Below are positions 1 through 11,245 of a DNA stretch of 64,000 nucleotides, in pieces (within the stretch, counting starts at the first letter, position 1; each line of letters starts with the position of its first letter). The translations under genes were made by a program, and so were the position numbers. The notes under the pieces are model-generated. The model did no database searches, was not told the origin of the DNA, and worked only from the letters and a program-made list of their open reading frames with translations. Source of the DNA: Arcuatula senhousia (taxonomy: Eukaryota; Mollusca; Bivalvia; Mytilida; Mytilidae); contig OZ020309.1 in the NCBI GenBank assembly GCA_963971305.1, forward strand, positions 3,031,001 to 3,095,000. The letters are read 5' to 3'.

Positions 1-100
1 GATAAAATAGGATAAATCACAACCACGATCTTAATTTCGGACTGACATTCGGATACCCCATAGGTACCTCTGCTTCTCTTATCTTTATAAAAAAAATATT
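1..100 (+). mobile_element. 3' end of a Penelope-like retroelement copy
   Basis: Positions about 34-79 match the shared 3' terminus (CGGATACCCC..GGTACCTCTGCTTCT) found in many copies in this window, here on the plus strand. The copy runs off the window edge, so its length is unknown. Confidence 0.5.
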
Positions 101-2184
101 TAAAAAATCAATATGCACAGGGGTGCAAAAAGCCAAGTTGCAGCATTTTACTTTACTAAAACTTTAGCAGTTGTTTCAGGCATTACATGCCAATTTAATA
201 CAAAAATCTTAAAAATATAATTCTAATTCAGATAGCAATTTTATATTGCACAGAATAAATTATGATCGTATAAAACTATTTTACATCATATATATAATTG
301 TAATACTACATTTCTTTTTATATACCACCGTTTCATACTTTATATAGATAATGCACAGTTAATTTCTTCCATTTCATAAAATGTTATGTTAGACCAAAAA
401 ATTAGATGAACAAAATTCACCATTTCACAAAATGTGATCTGCAATCAAAAAGCCATTAAAATAATATCAACTTGCAAAGTTATGAGCTAACCATTTTTCA
501 GTAGTTTTTTTAGCTTTATATCATTGTTTCTTCATTAAAACATACACAATTCATAACTACTTAAGTCGCAACTTAAGCATGCTAGTTATTCGTACTCACA
601 GAACCAAGGTTAAGCACACATACACGACCGGTTAAGTTGTCGAGAAGTCACTTTTTGAGAAATTACTAACTTTTTTTGCTGACCTAAATCTTGAGTAAAA
701 ATTTCCCAAAATCACTAGGGTTCCTTCTCTTACGGTTAACAATAACCAAAAGTTTCTTGAAATTGATTAAAAACATTTTTAGTAATTGTCTAAAACCACA
801 TTTTTAAAGATTTTTTTAACGTTTTTCTGTCCTTGTGACCTTGACCTTGAACGAATTTACCCTAAAATCAATAGGTTTCCTCCTCTTATGGTATGTAACA
901 GTATCCTAACGTTTCATTAAAATCGGTTGACAACTTTTTGAGTAAAACCAATTGTTGACGCCCGCCCGCCCAGCCGCCCGTTATCATCATAACAATACCC
1001 GAGCTCAACTTCTTTGCAACTCGGCTAAAAATATAAAATTGAAATCCTTACTAGAAAAAAAAATAAATAAATAAAAAAAAAATATTCGTCCCTTGTTTAG
1101 CCACCCCCCCCCCCCCCCCCCAAACAAACCCAAACTCTTTCAGCATGCACTGAAAAGTAATCCTCGCGACGTGATGTTTTTTCATATCCAGAGACGAAGA
1201 ACGTTGCGTGCAAGATTTTAATATAAGATTATAATCACGTACAAATATGCGTTTCTTTCTGGATGTTCAATTGCGCAATACGGCTTTGGTGCATGCGCAG
1301 ATCCAATCTATTCAGTAAATGTTCGGATTGCAATGCATAAGATGCAGATGCTAGGTCATTAAAAATCTTTTTTTTTCGACTTATACATTTGTTAAGCTAT
1401 CGGTGAGGCTTCTCAGGCACCCATTTGAGTCCTTTTGAACATCACTCTTCCCAATTAATCAGCATGCATGAACTTTTTTTTAACTCTGTTTGTCATGTGT
1501 TAGAATATTTTGCAGGGTGTGTCGTGTATTTTAGACATCGGAAAAGTTTTGGTGCTGATTTCTATCCTACAAAATATGAGAATTTCCTTATCTAAGACTC
1601 TTAAAACTGAGGCGCCGTGTACGGGGAATTTAAAACCTCTTGTTGAGTCCGTCTTTCACCACTAAGAGATATTATCGTTATGATTATGAAGGTAATACAA
1701 ACAATAACGTTTTACGTAAGAGTTTTTTAACCATAAAGGGTAACTGTGGTAAGCATTGCTCACCAGAATAACTGGACCTTAATCATCGATTTCAATGCTT
1801 TTTCAAATTTGGGTATGCGCTCTTATGCCACCCAGTGCTTCACAAAATTCGGGTTTCGTAGCAGAAGCTTCAGTAGGTGTAAAATTGGGAGCCGGAAGAT
1901 AGTGTACAGTTGTTTTTAGAAACCAGGGAGAGCAGGAGTTAAGTCGTATTGCAAGCTTTAAGCCGGTGTTATTGCTAATGCTGGCGTTACACAATTCCAA
2001 TTTTTACATTCGATGGACACACAAATGTGAAAATTTTAACTTCGTTCGCAGTTAGTCCCGAACTTGCTAAAACTAAAAAATCAAAACCAAATTGTATTCA
2101 ATTAGAACCAATGGCTAAGCTATTAGAAAAGAAACACATATGAATAGCCGCAAACCGATTACGAAGCCGTAACGATGATAACAA
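101..2184. other. Intergenic stretch with no recognisable gene
   Basis: AT-rich sequence with A/T homopolymers and a pure C run near 1105-1121. A short open frame at 1803-2000 (minus) has no recognisable domain. Part of 830-1020 resembles dispersed animal repeats, but I cannot name a family. Confidence 0.4.
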
Positions 2185-4025
2185 AATTCAGGTGGCAGGT
2201 AATACTTTTTTTAAGCCTGTGCACGTGGGAGGTCGGAAGCCTACAGGTGGCAGGTCGTTTTTAAAGCCTGTGAGAGGTCGGAAGCCTTCAAATGACAGGT
2301 CGTTTTTTTTTAGCCTGCGGGAGGTCAAAGGCCTTCAGGTAACAGGTCGTTTTTTTTAGCCTGCAGGAGGTCGGAAGCCTTCAGGTCGCAGGATGTTTTT
2401 TAGCCTGCGGGAGGTCGGAAGTCTTCAGGTCGCATGATGTTTTTTAGCCTATGGGAGGTCGGAAGCCTTCAGGTCGCAGGTCTTTTATTTAGCCTGCTAG
2501 AGGTCGGCAGCCTTCATGTGGCAGTTCATTTTTTTGCATGCGGGAATCGGAAGCTTTAATGTCGCAGGTCGGGTTTTTTTGCCTACGAGAAGTTGGAAGC
2601 CATCAGGTCGCAGGCCTTTTTTTTGGTCTGCGAGAGGTCGAAAGGCTTCAGGTGGCAGGTCGTATTTTTAAGCCTGTGGGAGGTCGGGAGCCTTCAGGTC
2701 GCATGTCTTTTTTTAGCCTGTGTGAGGTCGGAATCTTTCAGGTTGCAGGTCGTTCTTTTAGCCATCGGGAGGTCGAAAGCCTTTAGGTCGAAGGAAGTTC
2801 TTTTAGCCATCGGGAAGTCTTCAGTCTTCAGATGGTAGGTCTTTTTTTAAGCCTTGAGAGGTCGGGAATTTCAGGTTGCAGGTCGTATTTATAGCCTTCG
2901 GGAGATCGGAAGCCTTCAGGTTGCAGGACGTTTTTTAGCCTGCGGGAGGTTGGAAGCCTTCAGGTCTCAGTTTGTTTTTAAGCCTGCATGAGGTCGGATG
3001 AATTCAGGTCGCGGTCTTTTTTTTTAGCCTGCAGGAGGTTGGAAGCCTTCAGGTCGCAGGTCTTTTATTTAGCCTGCGGAAGTTTGGAAGCCTCCATGTG
3101 GCAGGTCGTTTTTCGCCTTGGGGAGGTCGGAAGCCTTAATGGCGCAGGTCGTTTTTTTTGCCTGCGGGAGGTCGGAAGCCATCAGGTTGCAATTCGTTTT
3201 AAAGTCTGTGGGAGGCCGAAAACCTTCAGATGGTAGGTCTTTTTTAAAGCTTGTGAGAGGTCGGGAATTTCAGGTCGCAGGTCTTTTTTAGCCTGTGTGA
3301 GGTCGGAAGCCTTCAGGTTGCAGGTCGTTCTTTTAGTCATCGGGAGGTCGAAAGCCTTCAGGTCAAAGGTCGTTCTTTTAGCCATCAAAAGGTCGGAAGC
3401 ATATAGGTCTAAGATCGTTTGTTTAGCCATCGGTAAGTCGGAAGCCTTCAGCCTTCAAGTTGCGGGTCTTTTAAAGCCCGCAGGAAGTCAGAAGCCTTCA
3501 GGTCGCATGTCTTTTTTTAAGCCTGCGGGAGGTCGGACACCTTCAGGTGGAAGGCCTTTTTTAGCCTTTGGGAGGTCGGAAGCTTTCAGGTTACAGGTCT
3601 TTTTAGTCTGCGGGAGGTCGGAAGCCTTCAGGTCGCAGCTTGTTTTTTTAGTCTGCGGGAGGTCGGAAGCCTTCAGGTCGCATGTCGTATTTTTAGCTTG
3701 ATAGAGGTTGGAAGCCTTCAGGTCGCAGTCGTATTTTTGGCCTGCGGAGGTCGGAAGCTTAAGCCTTCAGGTCGCAGGTCGTATTTTTAGCATGCAGGAG
3801 GTCAGAAGCCTTCAGGTCGCAGTCGTTTTTTAGCTTGTGGGTGGTCGGAAGCTTTCAGGTCGCAGGAATTTTTTTAGCCTGCGGGAGGTTTGAAGCCTTC
3901 AGGTCGCAGTTCTTTTATTTAGCCTGCGAGAGGTCGGAAGCCTTCAGGTGGCGGTCTTTTTTTCTTAGTCTGTAGGAGGTCGGAAGCCTTAAGGTCGCAG
4001 GTCTTTTTTTTAGTCTGCAGGAGCC
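2185..4025. repeat. Minisatellite, unit about 44-48 bp, roughly 40 copies
   Basis: Direct reading shows a degenerate tandem repeat built around GGAGGTCGGAAGCCTTCAGG, followed by TCGCAGGTCG and a run of 4-8 T, then AGCCTGCGG. Copies differ by point changes and T-run length. Several open frames of 80-134 codons run through it on both strands (for example 3297-3701 plus), because many units are close to a multiple of three. Their translations are just repeating pseudo-peptides, so they are not called as genes. Confidence 0.9.
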
Positions 4026-4238
4026 CTTATATTATCACAATACTGAACTTTTTTCAGGAAGACACAAAACACCCAAGAAAATGGAATAATATACAACAAT
4101 ATCACAAGCAGTACATATTTGTTATTGCTAGGCGTTTTGTTTATTCAAGACGAATCAGATCAAAGGCGGTCTACAAAAAATATTGAAAATGTCAAATATA
4201 ACATAAATTTGAAGAAGAAAGTTCTTTTAATTTAACTT

Positions 4239-5290
4239 AAGAAGCAGAGGTACCAATGGGGTATCCGAATGTCAAAAGTCCGAAAGGGCAGAGACAAACC
4301 AGTAAACACCAACAAGAACGGGACAAAAAGAGACAACATGTAAAACATGGAAACACAAAATACTGTATCAATCAACAACACGAACTCCAGTCGAAACAAG
4401 AGTGAACTCAGGTGCTCCGGAAGATTAAGCAGTTCCTGCTTGCTATAGCACACCCGTCGCGTTGCCAATAGTCCATTCAGCGTGTCTAATCCAGTAGAGG
4501 AAGACAAAACAAAACCGTATGACAAACCAACATCTGCACTCATCTGAGAGATCGAAATCCCATTTTGTCTACAAATGCATGATGTCTTCCGTAAAATTTC
4601 TTGAGTGAAAACAGCAACCGAGGAGCAACATAACCCTGTGTGAGCAATTTTTGCGTCAGACGTGTCGCTCTACTAAGGAAATCGATGTAAGTCCCGCATG
4701 CTCTGGAGTAACGAATCAATTGAGATACGTAAACTCCATAGGCTGGTGCGGACGGAATGTTGCTACACAAGAAGGGAAAGTTAACAATTGGAAAGTCATC
4801 ACGTTTGTCATAGAGCCTTGTTGAAAGTCTTCCTTGAGAGTCAATTTCGAGATGTAGATCTAAATATGAAGCAGACTTCCTAGAATCCGTTGTGTCCTTT
4901 ATTTCAAGCTCCTGTGGATATATGAGATGGAGAAAGTCACCAAATCGAGAATTGTTTAGTGAAAGGACATCATCAATATAACGAAACGTGAGGTTGAAAG
5001 AGAGAGCTAGTCTTCGGTCTTTTTTGTCTAGAAGAGATTGTAAGAAGTCTGCTTCATATGAATGAAGAAACAAATCAGCAAGCAGAGGTGCACAATTAGT
5101 GCCCATTGGAATCCCTATTGTTTGCTTAAAAACACGTCCACCAAACTGAACAAATATGTTGTCAATAAGAAAGTTGAGCATGTCGATTATTTTGCTTAAG
5201 TTATCTATTAAGTAGCTATAGTGTCCTCCTTGTAAATACTGCTTCGTTTTCCAGATGTGTGCAACAAACGCAAAGGAGTACTAAAGGTGC
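4239..5290 (-). mobile_element. Penelope-like retroelement, 5'-truncated, with reverse transcriptase fragment
   Basis: Minus-strand copy. The 3' terminus lies at about 4239 (GAAGCAGAGGTACC on the plus strand) and the 5' side is lost near 5290. It carries the C-terminal part of a reverse transcriptase (4540-5181) followed by a non-coding or decayed tail of about 300 bp. The same 3' end recurs at about 10893, 12512, 57923 and elsewhere, with different 5' limits, as expected for target-primed reverse transcription. Assignment to Penelope-like elements rests on the RT motifs and is an inference; no GIY-YIG endonuclease is visible in this truncated copy. Confidence 0.65.
4540..5181 (-). CDS. Reverse transcriptase fragment (Penelope-like family)
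   Basis: 213-residue open frame. It contains an RT palm motif reading IGIPMGTNCAPLLADLF (about residues 23-39), then the catalytic box FRYIDDVLS (about residues 66-74) with the YIDD aspartates intact, then the conserved block SASYLDLHLEID and a C-terminal block ending in LKKFYGRHH. The frame extends upstream of the first Met without a stop to about 5280, so the Met is arbitrary. The N-terminal RT fingers are missing, so this is a dead 5'-truncated copy. A LINE or DIRS origin is less likely, because the motif order and the lack of APE or YR domains fit Penelope-like RTs better. Confidence 0.7.
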   Translation of the reverse strand: MLNFLIDNIFVQFGGRVFKQTIGIPMGTNCAPLLADLFLHSYEADFLQSLLDKKDRRLALSFNLTFRYIDDVLSLNNSRFGDFLHLIYPQELEIKDTTDSRKSASYLDLHLEIDSQGRLSTRLYDKRDDFPIVNFPFLCSNIPSAPAYGVYVSQLIRYSRACGTYIDFLSRATRLTQKLLTQGYVAPRLLFSLKKFYGRHHAFVDKMGFRSLR

Positions 5291-7192
5291 ATTCGAATGT
5301 TGAAGGTACAAAACGTCTCAGACAATATTAAAGAATAAAAAAAACACAAAAGCAAATGTTGTACAAAACATTCAAAACACGTGGTTTTCCTCTGTCCGTT
5401 CGTCCAAGTTCTGTCCATACGTAACATAATATTTAGTAACAGTATACTATATATGATCTTCAGAATGAGTTTCCATACTGCTATTGCAAGGCTTAGGTGT
5501 TTTGCTTATCTACTTCCTGTTTATCTAAAGAGTCAATCTTGACATAAGGGGTCAACTGTGGAAATTAAGTGACAGTTTTCTCACAACTCTTTGTCACTTG
5601 AACATGTTAAATTCAGTATCAAGGAGATCCTATATGACAAGTACTAATTTTAGGTTATAGTTAGTCGCATATCTATAACTAACGATCAAGGAAATGTTCG
5701 ACATTACAATTTTATCCAATATCATGCTGATGCTTTCTTATGATAACTACAATTATTACTAGTATATTGTTGATTTATAGAGATAATTGTAATTTTTGTA
5801 TATAGATGTAAATCGCCATTTATATGCCTTTTTCCAGAACAATGAAAACAACTATAGAGCACACCACAAGACTTGGCAGAGGATATTTTCCTTTCAAATT
5901 TCATATAAAATTCATGATATGGATATATGGATAACTCGTTGGCTTTTTTAAAGAACATCATATTCTTGTGGACAAACAATTTGTGTTTTATTTCTTATTA
6001 AAATTGCTTTTCTTGTAGTTTTCTTCTTGGTCTATAAAGAATATGGCAGTTTGCTGTTTGATATGACGATTTGACAAGCAGATGGTTCGAACAATCAGCT
6101 TTTTGGGGACTCTTCTAATTGGAATTTGCTTTATTATGCAAAAAACACACTTCTGCATATTTTGCTCTAATGATTGTCCCTCAGTCCTTTCTTTCAACTT
6201 TTTTGGACTTTCTTGGGTTTTATGTTCTTTTGTCAAGACAGTATCCCAAAACCATCAAAGATAATATGATAGAAACTTAATACAGGATTAAAAGTTTAAT
6301 AACAGTACTAGTACAAAATATGTTATAAAATGTTTAAAAAAAACAATTAAAAATCATATTTGCAATGATTTAAAAATATTAATTTTTCTATAAAATGGAA
6401 ATATTTTAGAAAAAAAAACATTTTCTAAACATTTTGAAAAACGGTTTTTACAAAGGTTATGAAAAACATTTCTGGCACTCCACAAATTTATGTTTTTAAA
6501 ACATTTCCAAAAAATGTTTTCAGTCCTTTTAAGAAAATGTTTTAAAAACATTTTTAAAATGTTTTTGTGGTACCTGGGTACTTGCTGTGTTAACCCATTC
6601 AGTAATTTTTTCAAAATTGTAAAAATGTTCGTAACGGTTTCATTGAAACTAAAATTTACATTGACTTGATATATTGTATTTGGTATTCATTCACCATAAG
6701 TTTGTGATCAAAAATTAGGACGGGGTTGCGGGGTATACAGACTAGATTCCTTGTTAATTAATAAACCACAGAAATGAATAAATGTGTTTAAAATCCATCC
6801 TTCTGTCTGCATAAACAAACATTTGGGTTATTTTACAGTATAATATGTAATTAACAAGCTTAACGTACATGTAAAATTGTCATTGACAGTGATTGATGTG
6901 TGCAAAGACTGTACAGAATGCTCAAGTCAAAACTAAGAAAACCATACAGAGCAATTGGATTTAATGGAGGTCGAAATTTAACGCAATTTTTTTGCAAATT
7001 TAATTTTACCTTTTGTTACTAGATATTCTGAAACATATTTATGGAAAAAGGGCCTTCCATCAATTATCAAAGTTTAGTTCCTGCAAATGCACCTAAAGGA
7101 TTGGTCGTCAGTATTACCTATTGAAGGTCAATTGGTGAAAATGAATCAGAAAATAAAGCTCAATATTCTTTTTCTCAATGCTTTTATTTGTT
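5291..7192. other. Intergenic stretch downstream of the lectin gene
   Basis: No gene recognised. About 6300-6580 is a cluster of AAACATTTT/AAAATGTTTT words on both strands, an AT-rich repeat seen only as sequence texture. Short open frames at 5722-5979, 5988-6236 and 6354-6614 (minus) have no recognisable domains and lie in low-complexity sequence. Confidence 0.4.
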
Positions 7193-7198
7193 CAGACA
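7193..7198 (-). terminator. Polyadenylation signal AATAAA of the lectin gene
   Basis: TTTATT on the plus strand reads AATAAA on the minus strand. It starts 10 nt past the TGA. No other obvious signal lies in the next 100 bases, so the 3' UTR would be unusually short if this one is used. Confidence 0.5.
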
Positions 7199-10100
7199 TT
7201 GATTAATTCACACAGATTTAGGACAAGCCATCCACCTTATGCGTCCACCGTACAGTCTGGTATCCGACCAAGTGTGAATCCGCACGTTGAATCCCAGCCG
7301 ATTTACTTTGGATACAGTTATAACCAGGCGGTCGTTGACGTTTTTGTCATTGTCGTAGAGAATCAGTCCCGTCACGACTGCTGGCGTACTCTCGAAAGCT
7401 GGGGAAAAACGAACGTCGAATGACTTCGGGAATGGACTGGGAACTGTATGTGCTCCTACAGTACCATCCTGACCTGGAAAAAAAACAATGAATTATATAA
7501 ATCACCAGTGCTAAGTGCTCAATCAGCTGCCGGCCAAAAAGGGCCGTTCGAAGTTGAAACCCCATTGATAAGTAATGGTTTTTTTTTGTAAATCACCAGT
7601 GCTAATTGCTTAATCAGCTGCCTTTTGGGCCGTTCAAAGTTGAAACCCCATTTATAAGTAATGTTTTTTTGTAAATCACCAGTGCTAATTGCTAAATCAG
7701 CTTCCGGTCCAAAAGGGCCGTTCGAAGTTGAAACCTAAGTAATGCTTTTTTTTGTATTATGATGTACCGGTAGTTTTTAATTGGTGATAAATTTGATTTA
7801 ATACCTCCCATCCCGCGACCCCGCTCTAACCAACCGAGGGGGTATTGTCAATTTTAAATATATATACTAACACAGTTGTTGACGTTGTATGTTATTGTAC
7901 CACGACCGCCTTGTTTTGGAAAACCATCGCACCCTATGGAGCTAAAGTTGTAATAAGAGATAATAGTTATAATCTTAAACCTGGTCACTCCATAACTTAT
8001 TTCTGGTCTTCAATTTATTTCATATTCGATTTTGTACGAATTTAATTTTCTTCTATTCCATGTCATTTAAGACTGGCCATCGTACCCTTTTCAAATGTTC
8101 AGGTAATGTCTAAGGTACAACTTTTAACTGTTTGAAGCATGCATATTATAGAACATTACGAGTTTAAATAGATCTATAAACTTACATCCTTGTTTCTTCT
8201 TTAACGCTGTAAAGAACAATAAAGTCATTGAGAAATACAATTTAATAACGAACGACGGACAAATGATAGCAAAACCTGAAAATAGCTCACATTGCCCTAA
8301 AGATCAAACTATAAGGAGCTAATATAAAATTTTTATTAGAACCATTTAGTATAAAAAGCGCTTAAAAAATTACCACATTCCAAATGTGGTTATTAAATCA
8401 AATGTTTTATTTGTCAGGATATCTGACTGTGGAAAATTCAGTGAAATCGACTACTGTTAACCGGGAAATTTTCGCGCCGTCTTACTTTCGCAGTATGACG
8501 ACTGAATTTTAGTTTGCGCAGTCTTATATTCGCGCTGAAATGTTATTGTCCATAGACTACAACAGAAGACGAGTACATTCGCGCCGTTTTCGCGTTAGCA
8601 ATGTCACCGCGAAAATCGCAAAAATAAAACTGCCGCGAAAATTTCCCGGTTTACAGTATCTTCGGCGCCCGTTTTGAGCCTTTCTGACATGAGCGCTCAT
8701 GGCCTTTAATTACTATACATAACTTAAAAAAACCAACTACCACTGCGAGTCAATAGAGGAGGTTGAGACCCCATCTTTTCTAGGATAATGTTGTTATATC
8801 CATGTCATTAGCTACATATTTTTTTTCATCACTGTTCATAGATGTTTTAACCTCTTGAAGTTTTACCTTAAGAGCCTGTTCATGAGAAAACCATGCAAAA
8901 TTGTAAATTTTGTCCTGTAGCAAGGTTTTTTTAATTATGTAAAGAAATAGTGCAACTGAAAAACCATCCTATAAGACTAATTCAGGCAAACTGTTTTCTT
9001 CAAAAAATCCAAGATGGTCGCCCTACAGGCTTCATCAGCTATATGTAGCTTTGATCTGATTTATGGGTTATTTCAATTAAATTTTATTTCAAAATTTGAC
9101 ATTTTTATTGGTTTTTCAGTTTACGTAGATGGAATGAAAATTGTATCGATATTTTTTTAAAAAGTGATGTTTTGTCTTTCAAATACAGAGCAATTTTCGT
9201 AATTTATAATTTTGTTCCTCTGGTACCCTACGGGTGGACTTGGGCAACATTCCAGACTGCTCAAAAATGCTTATATTTGTTATTTTTAAGGGTAGTTATT
9301 GTCCAAGGTAACGCTTTTTTATTCTTATCTTTTAGATGTTGAAAAACAATAATATATATCAGAACAAACATCTCAAAAGGCCAATCTGGAATTTTACATT
9401 TTGACTGAGCCACAGTCCCAAGAAACATGACATGTTTTTATAATTGAACATAAAACCCCATTTTTATGGAATCAGTTTAAAAATCTGAATGTGTTTGTTA
9501 TGAAACAAAGTGCATTAAGAAAATGTGATACAACAGATAATTACAATATAAGTATCATTTAAGGGTCGGGAAAGACATATACTTGGGGAATAAGGGTGAA
9601 AAATGGGAATATCTGTCATTTTTAATGAAATGTACAGAAATGAACAACATTAGGGTCTATTTTCATGATCTAGTGAAGGGTTGGACTATTGATATGGAAT
9701 ATGTTTCTAAAAGACTGCTATATGGTGTGTACAAAAAAATATTTGCTGTAGGCCATCCCTTACATGTAACAGCACTACAAATATGGAGATGCATACGGCT
9801 AAAATGGGTTTGGGGGCATAATAGTGGCATCGGTTTGAGAAAATAAAGGATTCGCAGAACAGCAGATGTTATCGGCCATATGTACATATCTTCTTCTATA
9901 TTTACAAATACATGTAATATTGTAGAAATCAAACAAAAGCCCACTTTCTACTTGGTGATCCAATACGGAATATTGCCCAAGTCCAACCTAAGGGTACCAG
10001 AGGAACTAAATTATAAATTACGAAAACAGCTCTGTATTTGAAAGACAACACATCACTTTTTCACAAAATATTGATGAAATTGTCTTGTATGATGAAAAAT

Positions 10101-10469
10101 ACAAATCAATCATATGTGTTAGAAATCTTAATTCATTTCAATAACATTTAGAAAGTCGTACAAACATGCGATGGGTATAAACAAAGAGACTGTTGGGTAC
10201 ACGGATCGCTCACCACGTCTTTAAACCATAAGGGTTTACATTAAGATAATGTTACTATTTGTATCTATATGTAAGATGAAGGTATGTATGATTCAAAAGT
10301 TTCGTTAGGTAAATAAAGCATAGGTACAATTACCTATTCTCTCCACTTCATTGACATGCAGCCGTAATGCTCTGATGTCAGCCTGTAAATCTGCCATTTC
10401 TTGGCTTTGTGCTTGACATACAACTAACACTGTTAGTGTGGTCATCACAACGAGTAGAAAGCGGCTCAT
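7193..10469 (-). CDS. Secreted H-type lectin gene (three coding exons, complete)
   Basis: The joined exons 10334-10469, 8186-8206 and 7208-7473 (minus) give 423 nt, 140 residues plus TGA, with all junctions GT-AG and in phase 1. Residues 1-22 form a signal peptide (hydrophobic LLVVMTTLTVLVVC, then AQS). Residues about 24-52 are charged and heptad-like (ADLQADIRALRLHVNEVERI), a likely short coiled coil. Residues about 70-137 match the H-type lectin fold known from snail agglutinin: FDVRFSPAFESTP, RLVITVSKVN, then GFNVRIHTW and RIRWMAC. Cys53 and Cys136 could form a disulfide. H-type lectins bind GalNAc-type glycans and act outside the cell, often in innate recognition; that role is family knowledge, not seen here. 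Binding residues cannot be checked without a structure alignment. AATAAA at 7193-7198 lies only about 10 nt after the stop. Confidence 0.9.
7208..7473 (-). CDS. H-type lectin exon 3: carbohydrate-recognition domain
   Basis: Acceptor TTTTTTTTCCAG, then 266 nt ending in TGA at 7210-7208. It holds the whole H-type lectin domain: FDVRFSPAFESTPAVVTGL, VNDRLVITVSKVNRLGF, NVRIHTWSDTRLYGGRIRW and a terminal CPKSV. A plus-strand open frame at 7178-7423 is the shadow of this exon. Confidence 0.92.
7495..7760. repeat. Three tandem copies of an about 87-bp unit in lectin intron 2
   Basis: Units start near 7500, 7591 and 7674. Each reads AATCACCAGTGCTAA..GCT, then AATCAGCT..GGGCCGTTC, then AAGTTGAAACC, and ends in a T run. 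The third copy is shortened at its 3' side. Confidence 0.85.
8186..8206 (-). CDS. H-type lectin exon 2: 21-nt microexon
   Basis: Minus strand reads TTGTTCTTTACAG, then CGTTAAAGAAGAAACAAGGA T, then GTAAGT. Both splice sites are near-consensus. The 21 nt keep phase 1 and join exon 1 to exon 3 as ..A LKKKQG C.., adding seven residues with three consecutive lysines. Because it is a multiple of three, it could be included or skipped without a frame change. Confidence 0.82.
8454..8656. mobile_element. 203-bp mariner-type MITE in lectin intron 1
   Basis: Terminal inverted repeats CTGTTAACCGGGAAATTTTC and the matching GAAAATTTCCCGGTTTACAG, flanked by TA at 8452-8453 and 8657-8658. The interior is rich in TTCGCG words and has no coding capacity. 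A TA target duplication fits the Tc1/mariner superfamily. Confidence 0.8.
9140..10080. mobile_element. About 0.94-kb inverted-repeat element in lectin intron 1
   Basis: The left arm (about 9140-9255) and right arm (about 9965-10080) are inverted copies about 110 bp long, sharing GTCTTTCAAATACAGAGC and GTTCCTCTGGTACCCT. The interior has open frames on both strands (9583-9846 plus, 9663-9944 minus) without recognisable domains. The outer ends and the target duplication could not be fixed. Confidence 0.7.
10334..10469 (-). CDS. H-type lectin exon 1: signal peptide and coiled-coil start
   Basis: ATG at 10469-10467. 136 coding nt, ending AGAATAG before the donor gtaatt, phase 1. It encodes MSRFLLVVMTTLTVLVVCQA and the start of a heptad-like segment. 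This Met is the first in frame and is followed at once by the signal peptide. A TTTTTTATAG just upstream on the minus strand could be the 3' splice site of a 5'-UTR intron, so the transcription start is not fixed. Confidence 0.88.
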
Positions 10470-10892
10470 GTCGTCAATTCGTCAAAAATCTATAAAAAAT
10501 GATAAAAGATAAAACAATGAAAGTTTGATAATACTTTTGAGAAAAAAGATATTATATTTAGAACATTTTATCTTACCATTTCTCAGTTCAAAGCTTTTTC
10601 AAAAAATAATGAAAATGTTCTGCCTATCCGTAAAATGCAAAAAATCATTATGACTAATTTCTTAAGATTTTCCTACAGAAACGCGTCTCCTGCTTTTAAA
10701 ATTGAATAAAAGCACTCAAATCCTCTTTCAATATCTAGAAAAATCCAAGTTTCACATTTTTTTACATAGTAAAAATGTCGGTCAAGTTGCAAAGACCTAA
10801 CTTAAACCCCCATTTATCTGAGCTATCCTATAGACATGGCGTGCCATACATATACCCAGTAGTAGATAAGCACAGTTGAATCACCATCTTTT

Positions 10893-11243
10893 GAAAGAAG
10901 CAGAGGTACCAATGGGGTATCCGAATGTCAAAAGTCCGAAAGGGCAGAAACGAAACCAGTAAACACCAACAAGAACGGGACAAAAACAGACAACATGTAA
11001 AACATGGAAACACAAAATAAAAGAATATCAATCAACAACGCGAACTCATGTCGAAACAAGAGTGAACTGAGGTGCTCCGGAAGAGTAAGCAGTTCCTGCT
11101 TGCTATAGCGTTGCCAATAGTCCATTCAGCGTGTCAAATCCGGTAAAGGAAGACAAACCAAAACCCTATAACAAACCAACATCTGCACTCATCTGAGAGA
11201 TCGAAATCCCATATTTGTCTTTAAGTGCATGATGTCTTCCGTA
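10893..11243 (-). mobile_element. 5'-truncated Penelope-like retroelement copy
   Basis: It shares the 3' terminus and the first 350 bp of the 4239-5290 copy (minus strand) and stops inside the end of the RT coding part, with small indels. It lies about 420 bp upstream of the lectin start codon. Confidence 0.75.
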
Positions 11244-11245
11244 AT

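Noticed and set aside
1105..1121. Poly-C run as a functional element
   Set aside because: A simple homopolymer next to A-rich low-complexity sequence; nothing else supports a role.
2538..3701. Open frames of 80-134 codons with peptides such as RSEAFRSQ repeated
   Set aside because: They lie wholly inside the minisatellite, occur in several frames and on both strands, and have no start context or domain.
4232..4543. 103-codon minus-strand frame
   Set aside because: It is the non-coding or decayed tail of the retroelement; the same text appears in 5'-truncated copies with frame breaks (10828-11125, 57793-58196).
7178..7423. Plus-strand 81-codon frame
   Set aside because: Shadow of the H-type lectin exon 3 on the opposite strand, which has clear domain text and splice sites.
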